A stretch of 64,000 bases of DNA. Source: Locusta migratoria (lineage: Eukaryota > Arthropoda > Insecta > Orthoptera > Acrididae). Shown one piece after another: positions 20,488-30,775 of this stretch. The stretch lies in contig CM048744.1 of the NCBI GenBank assembly GCA_026315105.1, positions 350,921,168 through 350,985,167 of the forward strand, given 5' to 3'. The stretch's first letter is position 1; the number at the start of each line of letters is the position of its first letter. Made by a program: the position numbers and the translations under genes. The notes beneath the pieces are model-generated. The model worked only from the letters and a program-made list of their open reading frames with translations, ran no database searches and had not been told where the DNA came from.

Positions 20488-20651
20488 GGGCAAGTCCACT
20501 CCTTTGTTTTGGAGGGCGGCCGCCTCAGTTGTGTGTTGCTCTCTGGTCGCGGGGCGCAGTTGACTGCCGACTGACAGACGAAGCGTACGGCTCAGCAGGC
20601 AACATACAACTGAGCCGGCCGCCCCTCCAAAACAAAGGAATGGACTCGCCC
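20488..20651. repeat. foldback element with GC-rich arms
   Basis: The left arm GGGCAAGTCCACTCCTTTGT and the complemented right arm GGGCGAGTCCATTCCTTTGT continue together through 'tttggaggg-cggccg' and 'ctcagttgt'. Arms are about 65 bp. No target duplication was recognised. Confidence 0.65.
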
Positions 20652-20670
20652 TGCGCACAGCTCGACATTA

Positions 20671-22108
20671 GGTTCGTTCGAGTGGCCCAAAAGCTGATAG
20701 TTCCTGACAGTTGCTGACGATTTGGAAGGCCTCTACTGCGCATGCGCGCTTTTTGACAGTTGCCAACTCCGAAGCCAACTCGAACGCTTATTTCACCTGT
20801 TTCGCATATTGGCCACCCATAGCGCTAGTTGGCATCTTTTCTCTCTACCAATGTTGAAAGTGAAGTTATGACTGGCGATATGTTATGCATTTCTCAATTG
20901 AGAAAACTATTTAAGTCGTCATGAAACATTTGCAATTTACCGTTAAACCAAAGTATAATAATAAAGATTAACAAGACACATTTGCCTGCAAACCGTGTAT
21001 CTGTCGAGTATAAAATTCGTGTGACGAAACTAGGTTAACTTGCGAGTCGCGATGTTACCAGACGACCATTCCATCAAAACCTTCTTGAGAAAGCCCACGT
21101 TGACGTGAGGTGGCGGACCGGCGACGGACAGTGTGCATTCCGCCATTAGAAATACATTGTGGATTAAATTCTGATCATAAACTTCGACAAAACGCAAAAT
21201 ATACGTAAACATATCTCTCTATTTATAAATAATGTAGCCAATTTAACCTGACAAAACCTCATACAAAAATGAGGTAAATTAGGATAGTTGTGTGTGAAAG
21301 GAATGTTTGGTAACATACAACTTCATATGCATTTTGTCCCATTATTATGAGTTACAATAAAATTTAAAAAATGAAACATGCAAAAATTTGCAGGTGTTTT
21401 GCAAGAATTATCATCGTACATGATTTTCCCAGAAGTTACACATTTCGTGTAGAAACGCCCACATTGACACTAATAGATTTCTATAATATATAACCACAAG
21501 GAGAAACACGGAACAGTAATTGTGAGACGCTATAGTGGCACATATGTCGATTATAAAAATCTATAACTGCTAATGCCTGTTGTGAACTATATTATTCTTA
21601 TGTGTCAATCACTTCATTTACAGATGGCACAGAAAATCCCAGTAGGACTATTTTTACTTCATTTTCAGGCGAATATATCACAATCCAAACTGTAAAAACA
21701 TACGCATTCATCTTTAAATTCGTGTTATGAAAATTTCCACACCTTTCATTTATAGTATGTATGGGTGTAATAAAAAGGGGACGTACTGTATTAGAAGGCC
21801 ACATAAGTTGAAAGAATGCCTGTCTAATATACAAACTCAGCCTCAATCAAGAGAAAATGGAAGACTTGGAACACAAACCTCTTCGTAAATGTGCGGGCTT
21901 GTCTTTTGGCCAAGGCTTGTTAAACGCTTTGGAGTTAGTCAGAAAACAGTTTGACGAAAATCCGCTGACTTAAACTTTCGGTCGCCAACTATCAGCTCCG
22001 CCACTCGAACACCAAATTGGCCAGTCAGATATCGTCAGCAAGAGTCAGAAGTGCCACTCGAACGCCTCAAACTGTTCCTGACCGTCAGCAGCGCCACTCG
22101 AACGAAGC
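20671..22108. mobile_element. TIR element with repeated GCCACTCGAAC motifs
   Basis: GGTTCGTTCGAGTGGC at the left and the complement of GCCACTCGAACGAAGC at the right form 16 bp inverted repeats next to TA on both sides (20669-20670, 22109-22110). CACTCGAAC or its inverse recurs several times near the right end, and CAACTCGAACGC occurs near the left. No transposase was recognised; the longest interior frame (minus, 21598-21846) has no known domain. Confidence 0.5.
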
Positions 22109-22272
22109 TATTGCGTTTCTGTGCAGGTACCACAACTTCTTAAGGCGGCCACACAAGTAACAGCATGGTTGACAAGCAGCCTTGTGCAAGCCTTGCACAA
22201 GAAAGCACATATTGCTCACGCACCTACACTGCTCAAGCATGCTTGTACAAGCAACGGTTTATTTATATCTGA

Positions 22273-22437
22273 AAATTTCGAGTTCGATGTTCTGGCCATG
22301 GCAGCTTTAATGCTCCTGTTGGAAAAAAAAGAAAAAACCGGAAAACTGGGTGTGAAGAGTGGTTAAGAAAACGAAAATCGTATCCAGTCAGTGAACTGAA
22401 GATATATACCCATGATTGGCGTAACTATCTCAGGATT
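22273..22437 (+). pseudogene. Harbinger-like transposase, N-terminal relic
   Basis: The frame includes a lysine-rich stretch (LEKKEKTGK) and, after an in-frame stop, KRKSYPVSEL and HDWRNYLRI. This resembles the 'R-W-W-V ... F-x-L-R-M' N-terminal region of HARBI1/Harbinger transposases. It is interrupted at 22437 by a LINE insertion and the frame resumes at 23212. Stops and lost aromatic residues show it is dead. It is likely the N-terminal quarter of a ~350-residue protein. Confidence 0.6.
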
Positions 22438-23201
22438 GATTTGATTTGATTTGATTTTTTTCAGGGAAGCCACAACAGTGTTGGTCCAACCCGCCACTGC
22501 CCGCACCGAAACTGAGTTTATTGTGCGGTATCGCTCCCTGTATGTCTAGTAAAGCCAACCAATGCCCTTGAACATTGCAAGGAGTCCCTTTACCAGTTCT
22601 TTATTAGACACAATTTCTTCGGGTCTGGTTGTCCCAAATGTTCTGTGCCTTTTACTCTCCAATGCAATGCATTCGAAGAGTAGATGTGATGCAGTTTCAT
22701 CACCGTCATCACAGATCCCACAGATCCTCTTCTGTTATTCCCATTGTATGTAGGTGTTTTTTGAAATTCCCATGGCCTGTCAGCAATCCAACCATGAGTC
22801 TAATCTCTCCCCTGTTCAGACCCAGGATTGCAGAGCTTCTTTTAAAACATGGCTTTGGCATCATTACCTTGCCATGTTTTTGTTGGTAGACTTTGGTCCA
22901 ATATTCTACGTGCTGTCTTCTGAGTCAGTTACGTAGCTCCAATTTGATCATTGCCTTGGTGATTGTCAGGACAGGTTCCGGTCTAATAAATGGAGTCTCT
23001 GCCCCCATCCTGGCTAAACTGTCGGCATGTTCGTTGCCACTGATCCCCGAGTGGCCAGCGACCCACGATAGGTTTACTCTATTGCTTTCCCCTAGCTCCA
23101 CTAGAACCCTGTGACATTCTGCAACAATTTTAGACCTTGTTGCAGGAGCTGCCAGTGATCTCAGAGCTTCCTGGCTGTCTGAATAGATAGAGATGCTAAA
23201 G
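22438..23201 (-). mobile_element. 5'-truncated I/R1-like LINE with RNase H, 10 bp target duplication
   Basis: TCTCAGGATT flanks it at 22428-22437 and 23202-23211. On the minus strand it begins inside an RNase H domain (IYSDSQEALRSL, LSWVAGHSGISGNEHADSLA: the D, H and D positions typical of RNase H1). It continues through a C-terminal region and ends in a (TCAAA)n-like tail. Stops appear in the distal part. RNase H places it near the I/R1/LOA group rather than RTE or CR1. Confidence 0.85.
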
Positions 23202-23211
23202 TCTCAGGATT

Positions 23212-23412
23212 ATTGAAGATACTTATTTGAATCTTCTGTCTCTCATCATGCCTTTGATCAAGAAACAGAATACAATAATGAGGGAGGCTATAACACCACA
23301 TGAAAGACTAACTGCAGCATTGCGACTTCTCGCGACAGGAAGAAGTAATGAAGACCTCAAATATACTACTATTATTTCACCACAGGCACTTGGTGAGATA
23401 TTTCGCAAGTAG
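23212..23412 (+). pseudogene. Harbinger-like transposase, continuing fragment
   Basis: The encoded stretch includes MREAITPHERLTAALRLLA and LGEIFRK. It resembles the Harbinger transposase segment before the catalytic domain (M-R-x-A-I-x-P-x-E-R-L, L-R-x-L-A-T-G). If the LINE at 22438-23201 and one copy of its duplication are removed, the reading frame is continuous with the upstream fragment. A stop follows at 23410, and no DDE catalytic region is found downstream, so this is an internally deleted element. Confidence 0.65.
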
Positions 23413-23854
23413 TATGTCATACACCGCATCTCTCTTATTTTTATCATGATAGTCTTTACATTTAATATTCCACAAGCAGGGATGCGTTTCACACACTCTA
23501 ATAAATTCCTCTCAGAGGTCGTGGTTAATGTTTCTTAATGCAGACATTGTTATTACAGCACTAATTGAAACTTATCGAAAGCAAAGCATGCAGCCTCACT
23601 CAGACTGTCAAATGCTTGTACAAGCATATTTATTGTCCACACACGCTCAAGCACGCATGTGCTTGAACGCTTGCACAAGCATGCATAATCGAAATTCGAT
23701 TCAGCATCAAGCAGCTTGTACAAGCCTGATGATTGATGAAATTTATCCTACACACGTTCAAACATGCTTGTGCAAGCACGCTTCCGCTTCCGCAAGCGTA
23801 CTCCATCAGGCAGAGCTAGAGAGCTGAGTGACACTGCAACGTAAAGATAGAAGG

Positions 23855-24095
23855 AATGAAGATTAGGGTTTAACGTCCCACCGTCATCGTACTCTTTAGA
23901 GTCGCTCGTTATTCTTTTCTTCGCGAATGGCAAAGGAAGTAGGCCGTGACCTTTGAGGGAAGCATCCAGATATTTGCCTACAGCGATTTAGGGAAATCAC
24001 AGAATACTGAAATCAGGATGGCCGGAGGTGGGTGCGAACCGCCATCCCCCCGAATGCGAGTCTAGTGTGTTAACATTGCGCCACCTCTATGCGTC
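23855..24095 (-). mobile_element. SINE-C
   Basis: The head TAGAGGTGGCGCAATGTTAA, the 'actcgcattcgggg' block and the GGGACGTTAAACCCTAAT tail are recognisable on the minus strand. Divergence is moderate. A short 'gaaggaatgaag' precedes the tail. Confidence 0.75.
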
Positions 24096-24099
24096 ACTA

Positions 24100-26990
24100 C
24101 TAGAAGAGAAGGTAACACTGTCGTTTACGATTAAACTTTTCATTACATTTATTAAAAGATTTTTTTAAAGGGAATTTCAGAAATGTTCTAAAATATGTTT
24201 CATTGTTTTGTTGCAGTTTTTCAAAAGTAGAGGCAGGTGCTTTAAGGTGGGAGGGAGTTCTAGATTGCATGGTTGAAGAGTCTGCTCCAGCAATGAAAAT
24301 TTTATAAATTATGCACTGTAGGGGACTGCATTGCTGCGCAACGTCACACCAAGGAAAAGAAGACCAACATACCCACACACATTGGCGGACTAAGTAAGCG
24401 TATCACAGTCTAGGAGCATAACACGAAATGAGTCTAACCTTCTCCCCCCTTCCCGATTCTGTTACCGACAATGGGTTGGGGGGAAAAGTAACCCCCTGTT
24501 ATGATCACTTCTGACAACTTTTCTGCGAATAGTAATGATATTAGATGGCTAAACGCTGGTGTGATGTCCTTTCCGTGAGAGAAAGATGTTAATAAAAGGT
24601 TAGAGGAAAATGAACTGAAACCAAGTCACCTAATAAGTAGAAGGTTGATAATACGACAATTATGGAGTAAAAGAAGTGAAAGGCGAGCATCACTTTATCT
24701 TAATGGTTAGATACGTAGGGAAACTCTGAGCCCCCTACAAACACGGAATTATATATACTGTCAGATGTAGGTCTACCTGCCTTTGGTCACACTATTTCTC
24801 AAAAGAAAACATCAATTTCATGAAAGTCATGGTGGGTCGGTGAATCTGACTCCTCAAACGAGTGGTTGTTCTTTATTGGAAAAAAAATAAAGAACTTGTC
24901 TGATAACAGTAATCAGTTTAAGAAACTATGAGTTCTAGTGAGCAGTGCAGAGTTGAGAATTTGTATCTGACGGGAGACGTACTTGAATAATTCCGTGCAG
25001 GTGTGGTGATCGCTGTCATCAGTGGTGTAGGAGTCAGCACAACTGCCTAGAATGTAGGAGACCTGGCTTCGGATCCCAGCTGGATACACATGTTCAACTT
25101 CACTCATTGGCAGTTAATGTCATATATTCCGTGAATATGACGCTGTAATGTTATATATTTGTTCCATCATTTTCTTCAAATCCAACTAAAGCACTTGAGT
25201 CACAGTGATCAGGAATGAGTAGATGCGTAATTGTGTCCATTGTGACATTACAGGTACAGCGGGAAGCTGATTGTGAAAGGCGGGTTTTGTCAGGCTGTTG
25301 GTTTCCCCAGCCGGCCGGCTAACAGTTTGGACCCAGTGAATGGAATACAGGTTGTCAGGGTTTCCCTAATCTGCTCGGAAACGGAAACGACTGTATTGGA
25401 TGAGCGAGGGCGGCTATTGCAGGTTGCAACTGAAATACAATGTAGCCACACACTTTATTCTACAGATCCATATAAAATCAGGGAATGATCATAGGGCAAA
25501 TATAATTATGTGAATGGATTCAGGAGACTTGGGAGCATCAAACTTTGTAATAACAATTACACAGATAAAAAGCCGATAAATTTCAGTATTATAATAATAA
25601 TATTAAAAGACGTATATTTACAATTATTGATATGTAGCGTTTATCAGTAACATTTTAAGAAGCAAATGGGCAGCATTGTATCACGCTACCTATCTTAAAA
25701 GACGTACCACGTTATTTCAGTATTCTTTCAATAAACTTTGTTTCACTCTCTTGTTCTGATTTTCGTTGAGGTAGTAATGTTCTTGTGTCAGAACATAGAT
25801 TCCACCACAGAAACACAAAACGTGACCCAGAAAAGCGCATTACATTTATATATGTATTTTATTATATTTAATAGTATTCTTAGTAACGTTAGTTTTCTAT
25901 GTTGGAGACTGCTACTTAAATATTTCATGGCCGACTAAAAATAGTAGATATGCAGCAGATAGTAGATATACATGTATGTAAATGTGGACAAGAGCTGAAT
26001 ATATTTGCATAAAAAGCCATGATAAATTAAATATTAATTGTGTAACGATATTTCGACGGCGGCAGTATATTTGAACAATGAGACACCACGCTTAATAGCT
26101 ACCTGAGCAAAGAGTTTAAGTCTCAACTGGTTTTAGTATTGTTACATATATATTTGTTTGTTAAATGTAAACAACATTTGTAGGGAGGTGGTCAAAGCAT
26201 TTAATTGTGTGACATTCAAATGTATAATATTTTGGAAGGGAAATTGTATTTTACAGCTGAGGCGTTAGGATACAATATTGGGAGCAGGGAGAGGACACTT
26301 TCGAACGCTTGGGAAGGGACTTGTAACTTGGACGCTGGGCGGTCTGAAGCCGCGTTACGAAATAGTAATTTGAAGAGATAGGCATGTGTCAACTTAGAAA
26401 ATTTACGGGACTGTGACTGCAGAACTTAGTCTCTGGTAAACAGTGGTAAACTATGCTTGGTAGTAGGGCTATGGAACCGTGATAATTCAGCAATCGTGTA
26501 CTCGTGTGATGACAAAGTCTGTTTTATAACAAATACTGTAATTAATGCTCGATGTACTTCACTAATTTACGAGTGATAATTTGGAACTTTTACTCTAGAT
26601 TGCGCATGATACTTATTGTACCTCTCTTGAACAAAAGTTGGAGAAATATTGTTATTTATAAATGTATAAAGTAGGACCACCTCCGCATTTTCATGTGCAA
26701 AATGAGTAATAAACTTCATTTATAAAGAGTTACTTCGTGAGTGAATCACTTCTTTATCTTAGAAACGATTTTTTTGATTATTCAGAGATTTAATTTGTTT
26801 GTTTAAAAATATTTTCAAGTAATCATATGCAGATTGATAGACTGGCTAAACTACAGATTAATTATTGATCTTGTTTAAATAGATTAGGTATCTGTTTAGG
26901 GTGTAGAAGCTGACATACATAACTCACCCCTATGAACAGAGACAACGAGCCATGAACATTTTACTACCCCGAGTTATGTATTGCCCAATT
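24100..26990. other. mostly unassigned AT-rich sequence
   Basis: Apart from the tRNA-like fragment at 25018-25090, no gene or repeat was recognised. A 71-codon frame at 25273-25488 has a GC content above its surroundings but no recognisable domain. Confidence 0.4.
25018..25090 (+). repeat. tRNA-like SINE fragment
   Basis: AGTGGTGTAGGAGTCAGCAC resembles an A box, and GGCTTCGGATCCC a B box. The spacing is tRNA-like. No other part of a SINE was recognised around it. Confidence 0.35.
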
Positions 26991-26991
26991 C

Positions 26992-27028
26992 TTATTGGTG
27001 GTACCGATAAGAAGGTCGTACCACCAAT
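26992..27028. repeat. 11 bp hairpin
   Basis: ATTGGTGGTAC and GTACCACCAAT enclose a 13-base loop. It could be the remnant of a small inverted-repeat element. Confidence 0.5.
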
Positions 27029-27117
27029 ACAGATTTTATTTCCTCTTCATTGTTCGTCATTTGCGATTTTTAAGCACTCCAAGCCCCTTGCTGTCGAGAA
27101 AGTTTGCCTTCCGTTTG

Positions 27118-27165
27118 TTGTTGTTTAGAGGGGACTAGATTGCTTGGTCATCAGTCCCCTTCCGT
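27118..27165 (+). repeat. SINE 3' body fragment
   Basis: GGGGACTAGATTGCTTGGTC followed by ATCAGTCCCC matches the conserved GGTCATCAGTCC core shared by the SINE-B bodies. No head was found. Confidence 0.45.
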
Positions 27166-27207
27166 TTGTTCATCCGCCGGGTGAACAGGTGATCAAGCCA
27201 TTCAATA

Positions 27208-28006
27208 TAGACTTGCGCATAATAGTTCTCGATCGGGAGTGCTGACTTTAGTTCGCGGCTCTGCTACGAACTAGTTCGTTCTTTTAGTTCGTCCGCTCCC
27301 AGTGACGGCCGAGCGGCGTCGTCTGCGCATGCAGGTGGAGGGAGAAGTTCCCCCACCTAGCTGCTTCATGCGCTTGCTGCTTGAGCCGCTAACGATATCA
27401 TGCAAACCAAAAGAAACAGTTTGTGGATAATTTCTCGCGTTTAAGTTTAGAGTTATATCTATATCTTGGCATTATGGAATTTATTAGTCAGATATTGCAG
27501 AGTGCAGAATACTTCAAAGCAGAAATTTGTAGCACTGAACTATGTAATCTAGCAGGCAAACGCTAACCTCGAAACGGCTCTCATCTGCAGAAGTCAGACA
27601 CGTGAGTTTTAATTCTATTCGCAACGTATCACGCATATTTTAGTTCGCGACCTATCGCGCATATTTTAGTTCGCGACCTATCACTCATATTTTAGTTCCT
27701 GACCGGTAGCTCTCATTGTAGTTCGCAGCTCGGCCGCGAAGTAGATCGGTCTTTTTAGTTCGTCCGCTCGTTTTGGCTTTTGCTACCGCTACTAAAATTA
27801 CAGCTGAGCTGCATCTCAGCTCGAAATGACGGCAACTGGCAGGAAGGAATCACGCGATTCTGCGCGCTCTCGCGTCCTCTGTTACCCGTCAGTCTTCGGA
27901 AAAGGATCGGACGAACTAAGAGGCGAGGGATCTGCGAACTAGTTCGCGTAGTTCGCCTGTGGGAGCGCTCTTCCGAACTAGTTCATTCGCGAACTACACA
28001 AGACTA
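27208..28006. mobile_element. hAT-like non-autonomous element with AGTTCG arrays
   Basis: ATTCAATA flanks it at 27200-27207 and 28007-28014. The ends TAGACTTGCGCA and the complement of the right end, TAGTCTTGTGTA, are short inverted repeats. About 9 AGTTCG and 5 CGAACT copies cluster near the two ends, several as the palindrome CGAACTAGTTCG. No transposase frame was recognised. A four-unit tandem repeat lies at 27620-27723. Confidence 0.8.
27620..27723 (+). repeat. 26 bp tandem repeat, four units
   Basis: The units start at 27620, 27646, 27672 and 27698. Each ends in AT(T)TTAGTT or TTGTAGTT. Units 2 and 3 differ by few bases, and unit 4 is diverged. Each unit carries one AGTTC motif. Confidence 0.85.
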
Positions 28007-28019
28007 ATTCAATACGCGT

Positions 28020-28720
28020 CTATTGGAGCGGACCAGCATGTGGTATCGTTTATCCGCACGTCTAGATTGGCGAATGACATGTAGGTACCTGCGTCCATAT
28101 TTTTAATACTTGTGGGGCTCGAACTGGAGGTTTCCGCTTAGGCCTATTTAATTACTATTTTGGCACTGTGAAATATTCTTGAACAGTCAAAATCGCATAA
28201 TTTTTAATCATATTTTTTGTGAGTATGTAAGATCATCTTCGGACTCTATCCTTGGCTGGTTGGCGGAGACAACGGGCAGTGACATTTTTCAGAACTTTGC
28301 AGTACTGTTTGTAATGGGCTGACTGCTTCTAACATTTTGATATTCTCTATTTCTCTTATCAGCTACTCAGGCTGCATGTTAGTGGTAGTTCCTTGTTTTG
28401 AGCGTTCTAATGGAAAGCATGAGAGACGTGTTAAAGAAAGAATTATATTTGTCGTTATATTATCAACACTGTAAACACCCCGCCAATATTGTTCCTTAAT
28501 TACTTTTGACATGGCTTCTATTGCAACTGGATTAACTTCTCTAAATAGTTTACATTTGTATTTAACGTTTCGGCACAAAACCCTTTTAAAGTTTATGCCC
28601 CTGGTCTAAAGGGCCATTCACTATTGCGCTAACAGAATTGTCTATCGTTGTGCTACTATTCCCCTACACTCTATACCAATAATAATTCTGTTTCCAACGG
28701 TCATTACAATTAAAAAGATC
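28020..28720. other. unassigned sequence
   Basis: No gene or repeat was recognised. The longest frame (minus, 28363-28578) has no known domain. Confidence 0.35.
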
Positions 28721-28724
28721 AGTT

Positions 28725-28850
28725 GTTGTTGTGGTCTTCAGCCAGCGGGCTGGTGTCATAAAGCTCTCCACGCTACCCTGTCCTGTGCAAGCCTCTTCTT
28801 CTCAGAATAACGGCAACTTACATACTTTTGAACCTTTTGAATCATTTTAC
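28725..28850 (-). mobile_element. RTE-type LINE 3' tail
   Basis: The complement carries 'tgaagaccacaacaacaact' and the 'aagaggcttgcacaggacag' block of the family's last codons. The terminal hairpin is altered (agccagcgggctgg). Confidence 0.75.
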
Positions 28851-29139
28851 TTGCTCAATCACTTTCGCAATTAATGTTGAAATCACCTCATTCAACTAAT
28901 TTTTCTACTTCTTATAAAGTGAATCCTTGCTAACTAGAGGAAAAATGTTTTAAAATCAGAGTCAGGAGACCTATAAATAACAACAATTAGATAATAAATT
29001 ACACTACATTCAATCACACGTGCTCAACATTAAATATATTTTCAGTGCAGTGTTTAGAAACATCGATGGACTCAACTGTAATGCCGTTTTGCACGTCCAC
29101 GGTCACTTTCGTGCACTGCAAAGAACTTCTGGAAAAACA

Positions 29140-29340
29140 AAAAAATGTTCAACTGTTTGTTAAGCTTAAGGGACTTAACTACGGGGTCATCAGTCCCTAA
29201 ACTTACAAACTACTTATGAACTAGCTAAGACTAAAGACGGCACAAATATCCATGCCCGAGGGGGGATTCGAACCCCCGACCGTAGCGGCCGTGCTGACCG
29301 TGACTGGAGCGCCTCAGTCACCTCGGCCACCGCGGCCGGC
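29140..29340 (-). mobile_element. SINE-B, 12 bp target duplication
   Basis: TCTGGAAAAACA flanks it at 29128-29139 and 29341-29352. The head, B box and body are near-identical to the copies at 5.6 and 15.7 kb. Confidence 0.93.
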
Positions 29341-29494
29341 TCTGGAAAAACAGGCAGCTAACTTGAACCCTGGTAAAGGAAGCCCCTGATTTGTGATATT
29401 ATTTAAGAAGTGCTCTGAAATAGCAATACCACACAGCCAATATCTGCAAGCAGATATCTCTAGTACCTTGTATATGTTGGTAAAATATGCTAAT

Positions 29495-29689
29495 TAAAAA
29501 AAAAAAAGTTTGTAATTGTATCGGACCAAACTGCGTGGTCATCAGTCCGTAGCTTACAAACTACTTAAACTAAACTAACCTAAGGACAACACACACACCC
29601 ATGCCCCAGGGAGGACTCGAACCTCCACGGCGAGCAACCGCGCGCTCCGCAGCGAGACGCTTTAAACCGCTCGGCTACGCCACCGCGGC
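29495..29689 (-). mobile_element. SINE-B', 9 bp target duplication
   Basis: TATGCTAAT flanks it at 29486-29494 and 29690-29698. It has the same head type as 19386-19625 but with only a short ACACAC run. The A-rich stretch at 29495-29507 is its 3' tail on the minus strand. Confidence 0.92.
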
Positions 29690-29819
29690 TATGCTAATCC
29701 CTCTCATTATAAGGGTACGTGACGTTTGTCGCACGTGGTTTCCTTGCTAGAGGGACTTCGTTTAAGCAGCAATACCTATGAGCTGACTTCAGGTGCAGCT
29801 ACAACACCCACAACTACAG

Positions 29820-30480
29820 GAATTTTCCTCGGTAAAAACCTGCTAGAGGTGAATAGCTATTGCTCCATTAGCCTCACCAACTTTCTGTGTAAGCTGCTCA
29901 AACGCATCATCAGCCGCCGTTGTGTTGGCTCCTTGAGTCTCAAGGCCTTCTGGCTGTGTCCCAGTGTGCTTTCCGTCAAGGCCACTCCACCACAGATTAT
30001 CTGTTGGACTTCGAATCCTCTATTAGTACAGCCTTTGCCGACATCAGCACCTCATTGCTGTCTTTTTTGTTTATTATTTACGATAGGACTGAGACATCCT
30101 CGTTAGACTGCAAAATGGGGTCTTCGGGGCCTGTTCCAGTTTTTCATATAGAACTTTCTGACGCTTCATTCTTTCAAAGTCAGTGCTTCCTATAGTTTCT
30201 CCAATATCGGAGGTCCCACGGGAGTTTAGCGTCCCTTTGTTTTTAGTGGTTGTTAATGATATAGCAGTATCAGCCTCCTTATATGCTGAGGATTTCTACG
30301 TTTATTTTTGCGTCGCTAGTGTTGTTATTGCTGAACGACGACTGCAAGGAGCCATCATGCAGTTCTGTTGGCGTCATACTGGCCATCCACACTCAAAACT
30401 TAATCTTGATGGCGAACCACTCAATTTAGTGGAGTTATCGCTGTTTAGGTTTGGTTTTCGACGCTCAGATGACTTCCCCA
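29820..30480 (+). pseudogene. Jockey/I-like reverse transcriptase relic
   Basis: Short frames in succession read YCSISLTNFLCKLLKRII (the 'Y-R-P-I-S-L-T' motif), SQCAFRQGHSTTDYLLDFE (the 'Q-x-G-F-R-x-x-R-S-T' motif), then LFLVVVNDI and YAEDFYVY (the F-x-D-D box region, altered). The order is right for a LINE reverse transcriptase, but at least three frames are needed and the catalytic aspartates are damaged. Neither border is defined. Confidence 0.7.
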
Positions 30481-30775
30481 TCTTGGTCAGCTTAAGCAAA
30501 CGTGCTGGCGTCACGTAAACGTTCTTCCCAGCATGAGTAATACTAACTCGGGAGCAGATCGCTCCACCCTTTTCTAAATCTTCTTTATATTTAAAGCAGA
30601 GTGTCCGTATGTTTGTGTGTTTATGTGTATGCACGTATTGTACACAAATCTACAGTTTTGTTCCAACCTTTTTCAAATTTTGTACACATAAGCTTCAATC
30701 CATGAGAACGATCGCCGTAAGCACAAGAATTATGTACAATACACAGTTCATGTGTTGTTGTTGTTGTTGTGGTCT

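Larger units (their letters stand above)
22139..23820 (+). mobile_element. PIF/Harbinger DNA transposon relic, interrupted by a LINE
   Basis: Two coding scraps with Harbinger-transposase character (22273-22437 and 23212-23412) flank a LINE insertion. Both outer regions (22170-22265 and 23605-23820) are packed with palindromes of the type GCTTGTACAAGC. The exact termini and the TWA-type duplication are uncertain; TTA-A precedes GGCGGCC at the left. The catalytic part of the transposase is missing. Confidence 0.6.

Noticed and set aside
25236..25490. host exon after a possible acceptor at 25258
   Set aside because: Weak polypyrimidine tract, short frame and no recognisable protein similarity.
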